64,000 nucleotides of DNA from Oceanobacter kriegii DSM 6294 (GCF_000422845.1 NZ_AUGV01000016.1:62001-126000), one strand, 5' to 3'; counted from the stretch's first letter, positions 1 to 8,685 are shown. The notes: generated by a model not told the origin, from the sequence alone. A program made the numbers and translations.

Positions 1-677
1 TTTTCCAGCGCATCGCTCATGGTGCGTACCGGTTTGGTGATGGCTTTGGGGAAGGTGACGGCAAATACCACCACCATCAGCAGGGCCAGACCAACCAGCG
101 TCAGAATGGTGGTCATGGCCGATTCACGGTGCTCGGTAGCAAGGGCATTCTGGGCTTGTGATTCCTTGCTGGCCATTTCACCCAGCTTGTCGAGAAGATC
201 CCGAACCGCACCGAACTGGCTGTCGAGCTGCCCTGTGGTGATGGTTTGGGCTTGCTGGCGGTTGAAGCGGCCTTGCTCCAGTGCAGTAACAAACTGACTG
301 CTCTGCTGCCGCCATTGTTCAAACGCCGCCAAAAAGGCATCGGCTTGTTTGCGGATACCGTCACTCACCTGCAGGGATTTGACTTTGGTGATGCGGTCGA
401 ATACCTGTTGTACGTTTTCGTCATGCTCGCCCTTGAGTGACTCGTCGGTCATCCCCAGCGCCATGCTGCGTTCGGCCAGTTTGGCCTGGTAGAGGTCGCG
501 GTCGGCGTTGAGAATCAGGCCGATGGCCGGCAGGTACTCGGTGTTGATCTGGCCATATTCCCTGGCAACTTGCCCCATGCTGCTGATTTGCACGTACGAC
601 AGCACCAGCATAAGTACCGCCGTGAGGGCAGTAGGCAAGAGGATTTTGCTTGTGAGGCCGAGGTTGGACCAATTCAT
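1..677 (-). CDS. Methyl-accepting chemotaxis protein, N-terminal part (cut by window edge)
   Basis: The open frame starts at the ATG at 677 and runs off the window start, so about 225 N-terminal residues are visible. They show a first membrane helix (ILLPTALTAVLMLVLSYV, about residues 11-28), a roughly 150-residue helical periplasmic region rich in Gln, Ala and Glu, a second membrane helix (ILTLVGLALLMVVVFAVTF) and the start of a HAMP linker (PKAITKPVRTMSDALEK). This is the usual plan of a chemoreceptor with a four-helix-bundle sensor. The signalling hairpin lies outside the window, so a histidine kinase or other HAMP protein remains possible. The ligand is unknown. Confidence 0.75.
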   Translation of the reverse strand, partial: MNWSNLGLTSKILLPTALTAVLMLVLSYVQISSMGQVAREYGQINTEYLPAIGLILNADRDLYQAKLAERSMALGMTDESLKGEHDENVQQVFDRITKVKSLQVSDGIRKQADAFLAAFEQWRQQSSQFVTALEQGRFNRQQAQTITTGQLDSQFGAVRDLLDKLGEMASKESQAQNALATEHRESAMTTILTLVGLALLMVVVFAVTFPKAITKPVRTMSDALE

Positions 678-766
678 AAAGTACTCCAGAGTCATGCGAT
701 CGCGGGGCCATCCCTTTGGGGGATTCTTTAAGCCTAGTCGCTGTATCGGCTGGAGCCGGATTAATT

Positions 767-1420
767 TTAGCGTGGCGGATCAATGACCCCGTTCACTGAG
801 GTGTTGATGCGGAACCAGCCGGCAATGCTGTAACGATCGCGTTTGGCAGGCAGCACTTCATGAGGAAACTCTTCGCTCAAAAAGGTCACCAGCGTGCCGA
901 ATTCCGGCCGCAGTACCGCCCGTACGGCATCGCTGTGCTCGCTTTCATATACCACCAGCTCGCCACCATCGGCCAGATGCCACTCCGGGTTGAGGTAAAA
1001 CACCGTGGTCAGCATGCGGTTGGACTTGCCCTTGAAGGCATCCAGATGGCGTTTGTAAAAGGCACCGGGCTGGTAGTGGGCAAAATGACATTCATGGCTG
1101 AACAGCCCCAGCAGCAGGCGGCGGTTCATGGCGACTCGCATTTCATCCATAAAATTCAACCAACAGGATTCGGCGTCATCCTGTCGGCTCAACCAGTGAA
1201 TCTTGTCGCGGCGCACGCGCTCATTGAGCTGGTGTTCCTGCAAACGCCCGGTGCCAGCACTTTCCATTTGATGGGATTGCAACTGCATCAGACGTTTGAA
1301 CAGGCGGCTGGCGAGGCATTCGGTGGTGTCTGTGGCGACGCTGACATCTTTCAGGCGTACCACCGACAGGCCTGTTTGGCGCAGGTCATTGGCAATGGCG
1401 TCGAACAACGAGTCTTGCAT
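767..1420 (-). CDS. 2-oxoglutarate/Fe(II) prolyl 4-hydroxylase-like oxygenase
   Basis: About 217 residues from the ATG at 1420; a TTG at 1444 would add eight residues but has no better ribosome site. The double-stranded beta-helix signature is visible: HxD in YKRHLDAF, the distal His in FPHEVLPA, and the 2-oxoglutarate-binding Arg in YSIAGWFR. The closest family I recognise is the SM-20/PHD-like prolyl hydroxylases. A Pseudomonas member of this family hydroxylates a proline in EF-Tu, so that is a reasonable but unproven substrate. The gene lies 89 bp upstream of the chemoreceptor gene on the same strand. Confidence 0.75.
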   Translation of the reverse strand: MQDSLFDAIANDLRQTGLSVVRLKDVSVATDTTECLASRLFKRLMQLQSHQMESAGTGRLQEHQLNERVRRDKIHWLSRQDDAESCWLNFMDEMRVAMNRRLLLGLFSHECHFAHYQPGAFYKRHLDAFKGKSNRMLTTVFYLNPEWHLADGGELVVYESEHSDAVRAVLRPEFGTLVTFLSEEFPHEVLPAKRDRYSIAGWFRINTSVNGVIDPPR

Positions 1421-1616
1421 GGGGCGGCTGTCGGCTCCGGGCAACGAAACAAAAGGCGCGCGAGTTTCGTGCCTTGTTGGCCGGCAAGACAGCGAAATTT
1501 TGTTGTCCTGTCGATCTGAAACTTTTGTTGGTCATCGATCAGGCGGAGGAGTAAATAGCAATTTATGCCGTCAGGCAGTTTCCAGGGCGTTATTGATCAG
1601 CAAAAGAGGAATGGTC

Positions 1617-1793
1617 ATGGCCAAGCAATTTGAAGAATACGAACAAAACGATTTCGACGAAGAACCCAAGCGCCGCATGCGCCAGCGCAGCCCCGACTAC
1701 GAGCGCAAGAAGCGCCGTGCCGAAGCCTATCTGGAAAAGCGTCGTCTGCAGGACATGCTGGGCTTTGATGTTGACTACCCGGATTACGGCTAA
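1617..1793 (+). CDS. PA3496-family small charged protein
   Basis: A 58-residue, very charged protein (EEYEQNDFDEEPKRRMRQR then an Arg/Lys-rich helix ending DMLGFDVDYPDYG). An AGAGGA ribosome site ends 6 nt before the ATG at 1617, which favours this start over the ATG at 1611. The acidic head, basic middle and aromatic-acidic tail resemble the PA3496 family of Pseudomonas, annotated only as a putative envelope integrity protein. The biochemical role is unknown. A longer frame reading in from 1296 is a shadow of the opposite-strand oxygenase gene. Confidence 0.6.
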   Translation: MAKQFEEYEQNDFDEEPKRRMRQRSPDYERKKRRAEAYLEKRRLQDMLGFDVDYPDYG

Positions 1794-1820
1794 CCCAATT
1801 CCAAGGACATTTTTACACCA

Positions 1821-2885
1821 TTGAACACCTTGCCATCGTCACTGGTTGACGTACTGAAAAGCCTGATCCGCTGCCCTTCGGTAGTGGGCCATGAGCATGC
1901 GTTCTTCCGCGTTTTACAGCGGGAGCTGGAAGATCGGGGCGCCAGGGTAACCTGGTATGAAGGGCTGTTGGTGGCGCAGGGGAATGACCCTATGTCGCTG
2001 ATGTTCTCGGCTCATATCGACCGTCATGGGCTGGTGTGTACCGGCCCCAATGAATTCCAGTACGCTGCGTTTGTGGCCGGTGCCCGTTCTGACTTGCTGG
2101 GCAACTCGGTATCCGAAGAGCTGATGATGCAAATTGTGGATCGGTTTGCCGATGAGCGCGTTTACGCCTACGACCCGTGGTCGGGTATGTACCGCGGTCA
2201 GGGACACATCAGCAATGCCTATATTTGCCCTAACCGCAACAACCTGATCTTTGAACTGGATGGTTTATCGCATCTGGTGGCCGGTACGCCAGTGGCGTTT
2301 CAGGATCGCCTGCGGGTGGAAGAAGGACGTCTTTGGGGGCAGCTGGATAACGTGCTGACGGCCGCCATGCTGGTGTATTTGTTCGAGCGTGGTTTCCAGG
2401 GCACGGCGTTTTTTACCGCGCAGGAAGAAGCCGGTAAAAGCTGGCGTTACTTGCTGGAGTGGTTCCGTCGGTTTGGCGGCTCCACCAACCAGCTGGTGGT
2501 GGTCGATACCAGTCCGTATGCCGATATTGCGGCCGCGAATCAGCAGCAGCTGGTATTGCGTAACCGCGATGCCAACGCCGCATTTAACCGTTCGATGACC
2601 GAGCAGTTGATGTCGGTGTGCGACAAATTGGGCTTGCAGGTGAGCTTCAAGGATAAGTACATCGAGCAGCAAAACCGCGAATTACTGGCGGCAGGAAAAC
2701 CGGAAAAGTCGCTTGGCAGTACCGAGCTGGGGCGCATTGTGTCGGCATCGAATGGGCTGGTGGACGGGACTACTTTGCAAATTCCGACCACCGGTTACCA
2801 CACCATGGACGAATCGGCAGACCTCGGCGCCTGCATGGCGTTTCTGGAAGTGCTTGAGTCTCTGTCAGGGTTGAGAGAGGGCTGA
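1821..2885 (+). CDS. M42/M20-like zinc peptidase
   Basis: 354 residues from a TTG start. The dinuclear metal-site residues of co-catalytic aminopeptidases can be picked out in order: His in SAHIDRHG, Asp in GQLDNVLTA, the Glu pair in TAQEEAGKS, Asp in VVVDTSPY and His in TTGYHTMDE. This ordering is that of the M42 (glutamyl aminopeptidase/endoglucanase-like) family. No signal peptide is seen, so a cytoplasmic role in peptide turnover is likely. The gene follows the small charged protein gene by 27 nt on the same strand. The start codon is the least certain part. Confidence 0.75.
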   Translation: MNTLPSSLVDVLKSLIRCPSVVGHEHAFFRVLQRELEDRGARVTWYEGLLVAQGNDPMSLMFSAHIDRHGLVCTGPNEFQYAAFVAGARSDLLGNSVSEELMMQIVDRFADERVYAYDPWSGMYRGQGHISNAYICPNRNNLIFELDGLSHLVAGTPVAFQDRLRVEEGRLWGQLDNVLTAAMLVYLFERGFQGTAFFTAQEEAGKSWRYLLEWFRRFGGSTNQLVVVDTSPYADIAAANQQQLVLRNRDANAAFNRSMTEQLMSVCDKLGLQVSFKDKYIEQQNRELLAAGKPEKSLGSTELGRIVSASNGLVDGTTLQIPTTGYHTMDESADLGACMAFLEVLESLSGLREG

Positions 2886-2943
2886 CGGCTGGCACGGAAG
2901 ACTGCTGAGCCAGCTGAGATGTATGACAGTAGCCGAGTGAAGC

Positions 2944-3288
2944 TCAGACTTCCTCGGCTTCTGTCAGCAGTGCACGCTGAAGTCGTTCGGTGACTTTCAG
3001 CAAGTGGAAGCCATGATGGCTTTTTATCGGCGCAGGGTAGAGGCTGTTTGCCGGGTCTTGATCGTTTTCCAACGGTGCCAGTGCCGCCAACACGGCAGTG
3101 GGTAAATCATCCAGCGGCAGACTGCCGCAGATTCCTTGATTGGTCGCGCTCGGGCACACCGAGTATTCCCGTGCGATGGCGCTGAATTCGGCACCAGCCA
3201 TCAATTCACCATGAAGCTGCTCGGCCAGCTGGCGGTTGCGAACCAGAATGTGTTGCAGGGCAATGCGTTGCGGGGAAGAACTGGCCAT
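2944..3288 (-). CDS. Parvulin-type peptidyl-prolyl isomerase (PpiC-like)
   Basis: 114 residues without a signal peptide. The family signature is visible: ALQHILVRNRQLAEQLHGEL at the start, then FSAIAREYSVCPSA, GICGSLPLDDLP in place of the usual GGDLGWF-type stretch, and a terminal IKSHHGFHLLKVTER. A single cytoplasmic parvulin domain of this size resembles PpiC. It lies 75 bp downstream of minE on the same strand but is not a usual part of the min operon. It would catalyse cis-trans isomerisation of peptidyl-proline bonds during folding. Confidence 0.8.
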   Translation of the reverse strand: MASSSPQRIALQHILVRNRQLAEQLHGELMAGAEFSAIAREYSVCPSATNQGICGSLPLDDLPTAVLAALAPLENDQDPANSLYPAPIKSHHGFHLLKVTERLQRALLTEAEEV

Positions 3289-3363
3289 AGGGTGGCTCCT
3301 GCCGGACGTGTTCCTGAAGTCTAGTTCAGAATCCGGCAGGTGCGAGAGCAGGGCGAGGCGGTG

Positions 3364-3633
3364 TTAGTCCTTGCGGTCTGGCAGGGTGACGTTCAGTTCC
3401 AGAATCGAGGTCTGGCCCTGGTTGTCCAGTTGCACGGACACGTCGTCTTCACCAATTTCAACGTACTTGCGAATCACTTCCAGAATGTCGCGTTCCAGCT
3501 GAGGCAGGTAGTCAGGGCCGTTGTGACGCAAGCGGTCGTGGGCCACCAACACCCGCAGGCGTTCTTTGGCAACCGATGCGCTACTTTTCTGCTCCTTGCG
3601 AAAAATATCCATCAGGCTCATATCAACCTCCAA
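3364..3633 (-). CDS. minE: Cell division topological specificity factor MinE
   Basis: 89 residues, the normal MinE length. The N-terminal segment MSLMDIFRKEQKSSASVAKERL carries the membrane-targeting and MinD-contact helix, followed by RLRVLVAHDR and the C-terminal dimerisation fold (LPQLERDILEVIRKYVEI). MinE stimulates the MinD ATPase and drives pole-to-pole oscillation, so that the MinC division inhibitor is lowest at midcell. Its start overlaps the end of minD by 11 nt, which suggests translational coupling. Confidence 0.97.
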   Translation of the reverse strand: MEVDMSLMDIFRKEQKSSASVAKERLRVLVAHDRLRHNGPDYLPQLERDILEVIRKYVEIGEDDVSVQLDNQGQTSILELNVTLPDRKD

Positions 3634-4429
3634 ATACGCGCTTCAGGAAGCTCTTCTTCTGCTTCTCCAGGAAGCGGTGAGGACGGTCTTCGCCAAGGTA
3701 GCGAGATACCGCGTCGTCGTAGGCCTGGCCGGCGTCGCTCTCGGAATCGTGCACCACAGGAACACCCTGGTTGGAGGCTTTCAGAACCGCTTCGGATTCC
3801 GGAATCACACCCAGCAGCGGAATCGCCAGAATTTCTTCGACGTCCTGTACCGACAGCATTTCGCCACGCTCAACCCGCTCCGGGTTGTATCGGGTCAGCA
3901 GCAGGTGCTCTTTCACCGCCTTGCCTTGTTCAGCCAGGCGTGACTTGCTTTGCAAAATGCCAATGATGCGGTCGGAATCGCGTACTGATGACACTTCCGG
4001 GTTGGTGACGATGATGGCTTCTTCGGCAAAGTACAGCGCCATCTGGGCACCGTGCTCAATACCGGCCGGTGAGTCACAGACGATGTAGTCGAAGGACTCG
4101 GACAGTTCGTTCAGAACCTTCTCAACCCCTTCGTGGCTGAGCGCGTCCTTGTCGCGGGTTTGTGAGGCCGGCAGCACATAGAGGTTGTCGAGCTTCTTGT
4201 CCTTGATCAGGGTTTGGCCGAGGGTCGACTCTCCCTGAATCAGGTTGACGAAGTCGTAAACCACACGGCGCTCGCAGCCCATGACGAGATCAAGGTTACG
4301 CAGACCCACATCGAAGTCGATGACGACGGTTTTGTGTCCCTTCAAAGCCAGCGCCGAGGCAAATGCCGCACTGGTGGTAGTTTTTCCGACCCCGCCTTTA
4401 CCCGAGGTCACTACGATGATTTTTGCCAC
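3623..4429 (-). CDS. minD: Septum site-determining ATPase MinD
   Basis: 268 residues. It has the deviant Walker A motif GKGGVGKTT near residue 10, VIDFDVGLRNLDLVMG (switch region) and a C-terminal amphipathic membrane-targeting helix (HRFLEKQKKSFLKRVFGG). These are the hallmarks of MinD, the membrane-bound ATPase that recruits MinC and is cycled by MinE. The gene lies between minC (33 nt gap) and minE (overlap), the standard minCDE order. Confidence 0.98.
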   Translation of the reverse strand: MAKIIVVTSGKGGVGKTTTSAAFASALALKGHKTVVIDFDVGLRNLDLVMGCERRVVYDFVNLIQGESTLGQTLIKDKKLDNLYVLPASQTRDKDALSHEGVEKVLNELSESFDYIVCDSPAGIEHGAQMALYFAEEAIIVTNPEVSSVRDSDRIIGILQSKSRLAEQGKAVKEHLLLTRYNPERVERGEMLSVQDVEEILAIPLLGVIPESEAVLKASNQGVPVVHDSESDAGQAYDDAVSRYLGEDRPHRFLEKQKKSFLKRVFGG

Positions 4430-4462
4430 GATGGGTGTCCTGATAGTTCTGCTGTTGGTTAC

Positions 4463-5218
4463 TTATTTCTCGGCGCCACGAATGACCAGCTGATCGTCTT
4501 CCAAACTGACCAGCACACTCTGGTTCATCAGGGCGTGTTCATTTTCAAACAATTGATACTGACCGGCAATGGCGACCAGCTGGGCATCAAACCGGCTGCA
4601 ACTGATGGTAGCGTCCGGTGAGCCTTTAACCCCGGCAAGGGCTTTGCCGCGCAGCGCGCCCAGTACGTGAATATGGCCGGTAGCCAGCACTTCAGCCCCG
4701 GCGCTGACCATACCGATGATGAACAGGTCACCATCAAAATACAGTTGTTGGCCAGAGCGCACGTTGCCCTGATGGACCCGGGTCGTCGAGGCGATGGGCA
4801 ATTCGGCAGCGCTTGCTTCGTTTGTTTCGGCGTTAGCGGTTTCTGAATCGCTGGCTGCTTCGGTGCTGTTGGCGTTATTGGCAGGCTCTTCTACCGCGGC
4901 TTTGCGGGAGCGCCCGGCGCTTTGCTTGCCGAAATCGGCCAGTGCCAACTGCTGACAGGCAGGTTGCAGGTGCGCTGGGCAACTGCGGACGCCAATGACT
5001 GCCAGACCATGCTGACGCAGGCATTCAACCAATGCCGTCAACTGCTCTGCGGGCAGTGATTCTTCATCATAGTCTGCCAATGACAGCAGACTTGGCAGAC
5101 CGTTAAACAAGGCCGGCGCTTCGTTCTTGCGACGCTGAAGTTCCTGATCAAGGACTTCAGCATCGGTACTGTCCAGCTGAATGGTGGTTAACGGCACCAT
5201 GCCGGTTCTGAGTTCCAT
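4463..5218 (-). CDS. minC: Septum site-determining inhibitor MinC
   Basis: 251 residues. The N-terminal domain (about 1-105) is the FtsZ-antagonist fold. A low-complexity acidic linker rich in Asn, Ala, Glu and Ser (about 120-155) is followed by the C-terminal beta-helix (TTRVHQGNVRSGQQLYF, GAEVLATGHIHVLGALRGKALAG) that binds MinD. The protein is somewhat longer than E. coli MinC (231) because of the linker. It inhibits FtsZ polymer assembly away from midcell. Start at 5218, only 8 nt after the hopJ stop codon. Confidence 0.96.
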   Translation of the reverse strand: MELRTGMVPLTTIQLDSTDAEVLDQELQRRKNEAPALFNGLPSLLSLADYDEESLPAEQLTALVECLRQHGLAVIGVRSCPAHLQPACQQLALADFGKQSAGRSRKAAVEEPANNANSTEAASDSETANAETNEASAAELPIASTTRVHQGNVRSGQQLYFDGDLFIIGMVSAGAEVLATGHIHVLGALRGKALAGVKGSPDATISCSRFDAQLVAIAGQYQLFENEHALMNQSVLVSLEDDQLVIRGAEK

Positions 5219-5226
5219 TCGCGAGC

Positions 5227-5574
5227 TCAGCTCTCCTGTTTGGCAACCAGCGGAAAGGAATCAAAACGGACCGCGTCGAGGCCATGTTGTTGCAGCTGGC
5301 GAATATTCTGGTGGCTGTCGCCTTGCGGGCTTTCAACCACATCACGGTAGTGTTCACCAAAGCATTTCAGAGCCTGTTCGCTGCTGAATCCGGCCAGTTC
5401 CGCCAACGCCAGTACCTTGCAGGAACCCTGGTTCTGGTCGGCTTCGTTGCGCAGGTCGCCGTTTTGGAAACCGGAGGCGGTAAATTCATAGTTGGCTTCA
5501 ATAAAGGCCAGGGTGTCGGCAAATGGGTGGTCAGGGCGCTCAATAGCGGTTGCAAATGCTTGGATATCAGTCAC
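5227..5574 (-). CDS. HopJ-family protein
   Basis: 115 residues matching the HopJ type III effector family by its start (FADTLAFIEANYEFTASGFQNG) and central motifs (GSCKVLALAELAGF, ALKCFGEHYRDVV). Despite the family name these proteins are widespread in free-living gammaproteobacteria, usually far from any secretion system, and their function is unknown. None is seen here. The gene is only 8 nt upstream of minC on the same strand, so a hopJ-minC-minD-minE transcript is likely. It diverges from dinB. Confidence 0.8.
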   Translation of the reverse strand: MTDIQAFATAIERPDHPFADTLAFIEANYEFTASGFQNGDLRNEADQNQGSCKVLALAELAGFSSEQALKCFGEHYRDVVESPQGDSHQNIRQLQQHGLDAVRFDSFPLVAKQES

Positions 5575-5708
5575 GTGTTATTCCTTCTGTTTCAATCAGC
5601 AGGCTACCACTGCCGGCACGCTGTTGCTATGGAACAAGAGGCCAAATCGGCGCTTAAAGGCGAAAATTGCGGGCTGATCGGGATGTTCAACGGGGAAAAT
5701 CTCTGGTA

Positions 5709-5724
5709 CTGTTTTTTTATACAG
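5709..5724. promoter_or_regulatory. LexA (SOS) box upstream of dinB
   Basis: CTGTTTTTTTATACAG fits the LexA consensus CTG-N10-CAG, and the flanks extend it to TACTG...CAGTA. It lies 26-42 nt before the dinB ATG at 5751, where LexA would block transcription. DinB is a classical SOS gene, so context and motif agree. Confidence 0.88.
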
Positions 5725-5750
5725 TATTGCTCTTTCGAGAGAAGCCGCGG

Positions 5751-6794
5751 ATGAACCCGATCCAAAGACAAGTAATTCATATCGACTGCGACTGCTTTTT
5801 TGCCTCCGTTGAAATGCGCGACAACCCGGCGTTGGCTCAATTGCCATTGGCCATTGGCGGAGACCCCTCTGGCCGGGGTGTGATTGCAACCTGCAACTAT
5901 GTGGCTCGGCAATACGGTGTGCGCTCGGCCATGCCTTCGGCACAGGCGCTGAAGCTGTGCCCGTCGTTGCAGTTGGTGCGCGGCGATATGCAAAAGTACA
6001 AGCAGGCGTCCGTCGCCATTATGGACATCATTCGCCAGCATGCGGTGGTGTTTGAGCAGGTGTCCATTGACGAAGCCTACCTCGAAGTGGCCGAACCAGC
6101 GTCAGCGCTGCAAGTGGCTGAGATCATTCGCAAGCAAGTGGCCGAGCAGGTTGGCGTGACGGTATCTGCTGGTGTTGCCCCCAATCGTTTTCTGGCCAAG
6201 GTGGCCAGTGATTACAACAAGCCCAATGGCGTGACATGGGTGCCGTTGGAGAAAGTTACTGAATTTGTCGATGGCCTTGATGTGCGGGCGATTCCCGGTG
6301 TGGGGCCAAAACTGGAAGAACGTTTGAATGCCGACGGCATTCGCACCTGTGCCCAGCTCAAGGAATTGACATTGGCCCATCTGATTCATCACTACGGGCG
6401 CATGGGGGCGACGCTGTTCGACCGCTGTCGTGGTATTGATCAGCGGCCGTTAAAGCCTGAACGAGTGCGTAAAAGCGTCAGTGTTGAACGCACTTTTAGT
6501 CAGGACATGGGTACCGAAGACGAATGCCTGAACCAGCTGCCGTTGCTGTGGCAACGCTGGCAGGAGCGGGTGGTGCAAGCCGGGTGGCAGCAGGAGCGCT
6601 TGCAGCCGTTTGTGAAGGTGAAATTTGCCGATTTTACCCAAACCACGCTGGCTGACTGCCATGTGAATGCGGATTTGGAAGGATTCCAGAGCATGCTCCG
6701 GTCGGCGCTAAAACGACAGGACAAGCAGGTGCGGTTGCTGGGCATAGGTGCTCGTCACCCGGAACAGAATCCGGCACAGGGCTGTTTGTTTTAA
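5751..6794 (+). CDS. dinB: DNA polymerase IV (Y family)
   Basis: 347 residues, typical of DinB. The palm motif HIDCDCFFASVEMRDNP carries the first catalytic Asp, and SIDEAYLE the second Asp/Glu pair. GGDPSGRGVIATCNYVARQYGVRSAMP is the family fingers motif, and GVGPKLEERL the helix-hairpin-helix. The ATG at 5751 directly precedes this conserved start; the frame open further upstream is not needed. It performs error-prone translesion synthesis during the SOS response. The C-terminal tail ends QGCLF, a likely beta-clamp-binding peptide. Confidence 0.97.
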   Translation: MNPIQRQVIHIDCDCFFASVEMRDNPALAQLPLAIGGDPSGRGVIATCNYVARQYGVRSAMPSAQALKLCPSLQLVRGDMQKYKQASVAIMDIIRQHAVVFEQVSIDEAYLEVAEPASALQVAEIIRKQVAEQVGVTVSAGVAPNRFLAKVASDYNKPNGVTWVPLEKVTEFVDGLDVRAIPGVGPKLEERLNADGIRTCAQLKELTLAHLIHHYGRMGATLFDRCRGIDQRPLKPERVRKSVSVERTFSQDMGTEDECLNQLPLLWQRWQERVVQAGWQQERLQPFVKVKFADFTQTTLADCHVNADLEGFQSMLRSALKRQDKQVRLLGIGARHPEQNPAQGCLF

Positions 6795-6798
6795 ACAG

Positions 6799-6818
6799 AA
6801 AAACGCCCGGGCGTTTTT
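6799..6818. terminator. Bidirectional intrinsic terminator between dinB and the PAP2 gene
   Basis: AAAACGCCCGGGCGTTTT forms a stem closed by CCGG, flanked by an A tract on one side and a T tract on the other. It sits between two convergent genes and could stop transcription from both. Confidence 0.7.
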
Positions 6819-6847
6819 GTTTTTGCGGTGCTTGTTATCTTGGAACC

Positions 6848-7432
6848 TTAGAGGCTGATAGAAGCAAACATCCCCGCAGGCCAAATCAGAAACGATCCCA
6901 GGCTTAACAACAATCCCAGCGCTGCGCCGACAACCACGTCGGTCGGATAGTGCATGCCCAGCACCACCCGTGAAACCGCAACCAGAGCAGCAAATGGCAC
7001 AACCAACCAGAACAGTTCCGGGAAGAACCAGCAAATCAGGGTGGCAAAGTTCACCGCGTTCATGGTGTGGCCGGACGGGAAACTGTACAGATCGAGCGGA
7101 GCCGTGTGGGCCTGAATGGCATCAAACGAAATAAACGGCCGTTGGCGTACCAGACGGTTTTTCAACTGGCTGTAAATACCCACGCACAGCAGTCCAAGTA
7201 CGGCCATGTGGCCCAGAGCCTCAAGCCCTTCAATGCCGTAAACCAGTGGCAGCATCAGTGCCAGCGAGTACCAGAACACACCATCGCCTGCGCGGCTGAT
7301 GCCTTTGAAAAACAGCCGTACGCTGCGGTGGTAACCCAGTTGGTTCATCCACTGGCAGAGGCTCAGTTCGAGGCGGTCTGCCTTATTGAACAGTAGCGCT
7401 GTCTTCGGGTGTAACTGCTTTGCGATTGCCAT
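6848..7432 (-). CDS. PAP2-family membrane phosphatase
   Basis: 194 residues with five or six membrane helices. The three phosphatase motifs are present: KNRLVRQRP (K-x6-RP), PSGHT (catalytic His) and SRVVLGMHYPTD (SR-x5-H-x3-D, nucleophile His). Family members dephosphorylate phosphatidate, undecaprenyl pyrophosphate or similar lipid phosphates; which one cannot be read from sequence. The start codon lies inside the 3' end of the upstream glycosyltransferase gene (50 nt overlap), so the two are probably co-translated and may act in one lipid pathway. Confidence 0.88.
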   Translation of the reverse strand: MAIAKQLHPKTALLFNKADRLELSLCQWMNQLGYHRSVRLFFKGISRAGDGVFWYSLALMLPLVYGIEGLEALGHMAVLGLLCVGIYSQLKNRLVRQRPFISFDAIQAHTAPLDLYSFPSGHTMNAVNFATLICWFFPELFWLVVPFAALVAVSRVVLGMHYPTDVVVGAALGLLLSLGSFLIWPAGMFASISL

Positions 7433-8585
7433 TTTGAGTTACCTTTGTAGGGGCGCAACCAAGGCGCAGAACAAACTCATCTACAATGCTGTTCCAGGAA
7501 ATGCCTTCCGCGTGGCGGCGAGCTTCCTGACGAATATTGGTCAGCAGGTTAGGGCTGTCAGAGAGCATTTCGACCTGTTGGATAAAGGCCTCGTCTTCTC
7601 CAAACGGTGCCAGCATGCCGCTTTTGCCAGAAACGATGTGCTCATGGCCTGCGGCGTAGTCGAAGCTGACCACGGCCAGGCCGCTACTGAGTGCTTCGGT
7701 AACCACATTGCCAAACGTATCTGTCTTGCTGGGAAACAGGAACACATCGCCGCTGGCATAGTGTGTTGCCAGATCGTCACCACGGCGCATGCCGCAGCAA
7801 ATGATTTCCGGGTATTGCTCTTTTATATGGGGCAGCTCGGGGCCATCTCCCACCAGCACCATACGAACGCGTTCGTCGCTATTGCGCAGGCGGCGATAGG
7901 CCGCCAGTGCCAGATCCATGTTTTTTTCACCGGCGATACGGCCGACGTACAACAGCACCAGGTCCTGATCGCTGACGCCCCAGGCTTTGCGCAAGGCGGC
8001 GCTGCGCTTCTGTGGTGTGAACATATCGCTGTTCACCCCACGGGATAGCACTCGCACATTGTGAAAGCCGTGGGCATCCAGTTCATCGCGCTGGATACGG
8101 GTAGGCACCAGGGTGCCGTGGGTCTGATTGTGGAAATGGCGCAGATAGCGATACGCCAGTCGCTCCAGGCCGCGCAGGCGGTAGTGTTCAATGTACTGGT
8201 GAAAGTTGGTGTGAAAGCCACTCCACACCGGGATACCGGCTTTGCGGGCTGCCCGCACGGCGGAGTACCCCATCGGCCCTTCGGTGGCGACGTATACCGC
8301 GGTGGGGGCGAATTGCTTGATGGCGCGGCTGATTCGACCGGTGAACGGCACACCGAACCGAAGCTCCTTGTAGCCGGGGATCGGCATCCCGGGCAGGGTG
8401 ACGGTTTGCAGGTTCTCTTCCGAGCAAGAAACGTCTTGCTTGTTCTGCCGTGGACGAATCACTTGCACCATGATGCCGCGAGCGCGCATGCCTTCTACCA
8501 ACTGGGTCAGCGTGTGGGCCACCCCGTTGATCTCCGGGGCAAAGGTTTCAGTCACAATGGTGACGCGCTGCAATTGCTCTGTCAT
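7383..8585 (-). CDS. GT4-family glycosyltransferase (SqdX/PimB/MgtA-like), copy 1
   Basis: About 400 residues from the ATG at 8585; a TTG at 8660 would add 25 residues not matched in the second copy. The N-terminus IVTETFAPEINGVAHTL is the GT-B donor-site loop of SqdX/PimB-like enzymes. LYVGRIAGEKNMDLAL and the EX7E-type segment KTDTFGNVVTEALSSGLAVVSF are the nucleotide-sugar domain. Enzymes of this type make glycolipids from diacylglycerol or phosphatidylinositol. It is a paralogue of the protein at 14945. Its end overlaps the PAP2 phosphatase gene by 50 nt. Confidence 0.85.
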   Translation of the reverse strand: MTEQLQRVTIVTETFAPEINGVAHTLTQLVEGMRARGIMVQVIRPRQNKQDVSCSEENLQTVTLPGMPIPGYKELRFGVPFTGRISRAIKQFAPTAVYVATEGPMGYSAVRAARKAGIPVWSGFHTNFHQYIEHYRLRGLERLAYRYLRHFHNQTHGTLVPTRIQRDELDAHGFHNVRVLSRGVNSDMFTPQKRSAALRKAWGVSDQDLVLLYVGRIAGEKNMDLALAAYRRLRNSDERVRMVLVGDGPELPHIKEQYPEIICCGMRRGDDLATHYASGDVFLFPSKTDTFGNVVTEALSSGLAVVSFDYAAGHEHIVSGKSGMLAPFGEDEAFIQQVEMLSDSPNLLTNIRQEARRHAEGISWNSIVDEFVLRLGCAPTKVTQNGNRKAVTPEDSATVQ

Positions 8586-8631
8586 GGTCGCTACATTCTC
8601 TGTATTTGACTCCTTACTCTGCGCTGGCTGT

Positions 8632-8649
8632 ATGACAGTTACTTGAACG
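8632..8649 (-). promoter_or_regulatory. Possible Pho box
   Basis: On the minus strand CGTTCAA-GTAA-CTGTCAT has the 7-4-7 layout of a PhoB box. The second half is a perfect CTGTCAT and the first matches 4 of 7. It lies about 50 nt before the glycosyltransferase ATG. The motif is short, so chance occurrence is possible. Confidence 0.35.
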
Positions 8650-8685
8650 GTGAGTGACAATCGGGTGAAAGCCTCCGGAGCGAAT

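Noticed and set aside
860-1519. Long plus-strand frame opposite the prolyl-hydroxylase gene
   Set aside because: It mirrors the coding frame of the minus-strand gene, has no family motif, and lacks a ribosome site.
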